DNA of 6,646 nucleotides, taken from NCBI GenBank assembly GCA_028293775.1, contig JAQGOD010000184.1:1-6646 (forward strand), written 5' to 3'. The position numbers were made by a program, and so were the translations under genes. Each line of letters begins with the position of its first letter. Within the stretch, counting starts at the first letter, position 1. The notes beneath the pieces were generated by a model that saw only the letters and a list, made by a program, of their open reading frames with translations, had not been told where the DNA came from and did no database searches. The stretch is from Gammaproteobacteria bacterium. Lineage in GTDB: Bacteria; Pseudomonadota; Gammaproteobacteria; Steroidobacterales; Steroidobacteraceae. This document shows positions 6,199 to 6,646 of this stretch, one piece after another.

Positions 6199-6646
6199 AC
6201 CTTGCACGTTTCCCACGGATTCGCTTCGCCCACCTGCCCACACCCCTCGAGCACTTGCCGAATTTGACGCGGGCGCTCAATGGGCCGGAAATATGGATCA
6301 AGCGTGATGACTGCACCGGCATGTCGACCGGCGGCAACAAGACCCGAAAGCTCGAGTACCTCATGGCGGAGGCGCAAAGCCAAGGCGCCGACATCGTTTT
6401 GACCCAGGGGGCGACCCAGTCCAACCATGCTCGGCAGACCGCCGCATGCGCGGCAAAAATGCGCATGGATTGCCACATCTTGTTGGAGGACCGCACCGGC
6501 AAGAAGGACCATGACTACACCGAAAACGGCAATGTCTTTCTGGACTATTTGCACGGCGCCAGCGTCGAGGGCCGCCCTTCGAATCCGGATATGAACGGTG
6601 AACTTGCCAAAGTGGCCGAGCGAATGAAAAGCGAGGGGCGCAAGCC
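6195..6646 (+). CDS. PLP-dependent D-cysteine desulfhydrase / L-cysteate sulfo-lyase / ACC deaminase family enzyme (partial)
   Basis: The first 150 residues of a fold-type II PLP enzyme; family members are usually about 330 residues, so roughly half lies beyond the right edge. The start is [19 protein letters not shown]. It is followed by [10 protein letters not shown] and [17 protein letters not shown], where Lys49 is the expected Schiff-base lysine. [14 protein letters not shown] (71-84) matches the family's conserved substrate- and cofactor-binding segment, and CHILLEDR follows (93-100). The family includes enzymes that release ammonia and pyruvate from D-cysteine (with sulfide), L-cysteate (with sulfite) or aminocyclopropane carboxylate. 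The N-terminus most resembles the D-cysteine desulfhydrase and cysteate sulfo-lyase branch, but the residues that separate these activities cannot be judged from the half present. The ATG overlaps the SPFH stop as ATGA, and its own ribosome binding site is weak. Confidence 0.9.
   Translation, partial: MNLARFPRIRFAHLPTPLEHLPNLTRALNGPEIWIKRDDCTGMSTGGNKTRKLEYLMAEAQSQGADIVLTQGATQSNHARQTAACAAKMRMDCHILLEDRTGKKDHDYTENGNVFLDYLHGASVEGRPSNPDMNGELAKVAERMKSEGRK

Overview
The window reads as chromosome of a moderately GC-rich Gammaproteobacterium. Efflux genes of this type, with separate MacB-like parts and a TolC-type porin, are common in Xanthomonadales, Steroidobacter-like and related groups. The placement is an impression from protein flavour and gene layout. 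Nothing in the window fixes a genus. Coding density is high, and I see no tRNA, rRNA, CRISPR array, insertion sequence or phage gene.

Left part (1-5067, all minus strand, transcribed right to left): a five-gene operon for a tripartite ABC efflux pump. In transcription order it holds a TolC-family outer-membrane channel, a membrane-anchored HlyD/MacA-type periplasmic adaptor, a stand-alone MacB/LolD-type ATPase, a complete MacB-like FtsX permease, and the start of a second, different FtsX permease that runs off the left edge. Gaps are 9 to about 30 bases, and several ribosome binding sites overlap the preceding stop codon, so the genes look co-transcribed. Two distinct permeases plus a separate ATPase imply a heteromeric inner-membrane complex, where classical MacB is a homodimer of one fused protein.

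Middle (5068-5277): a divergent intergenic region, the most informative part of the window. Reading toward the TolC gene it holds tandem palindromes of the type TGTCCGCGGACA, then an exact match to the IHF consensus, then an exact sigma-54 (RpoN) -24/-12 promoter, TGGCACGCGCCTTGCT. This is the full textbook order of an enhancer-dependent promoter. The expected transcription start falls at or within a base or two of the TolC-gene ATG, which has no Shine-Dalgarno sequence, so the mRNA may be leaderless. No gene for the matching activator lies in the window; it may sit beyond the left edge.

Right part (5278-6646, plus strand): an SPFH/prohibitin-family membrane protein overlaps by four bases (ATGA) the start of a PLP-dependent enzyme of the D-cysteine desulfhydrase / L-cysteate sulfo-lyase / ACC deaminase family, which is cut by the right edge. 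The two are probably translationally coupled. Their functional link is unknown.
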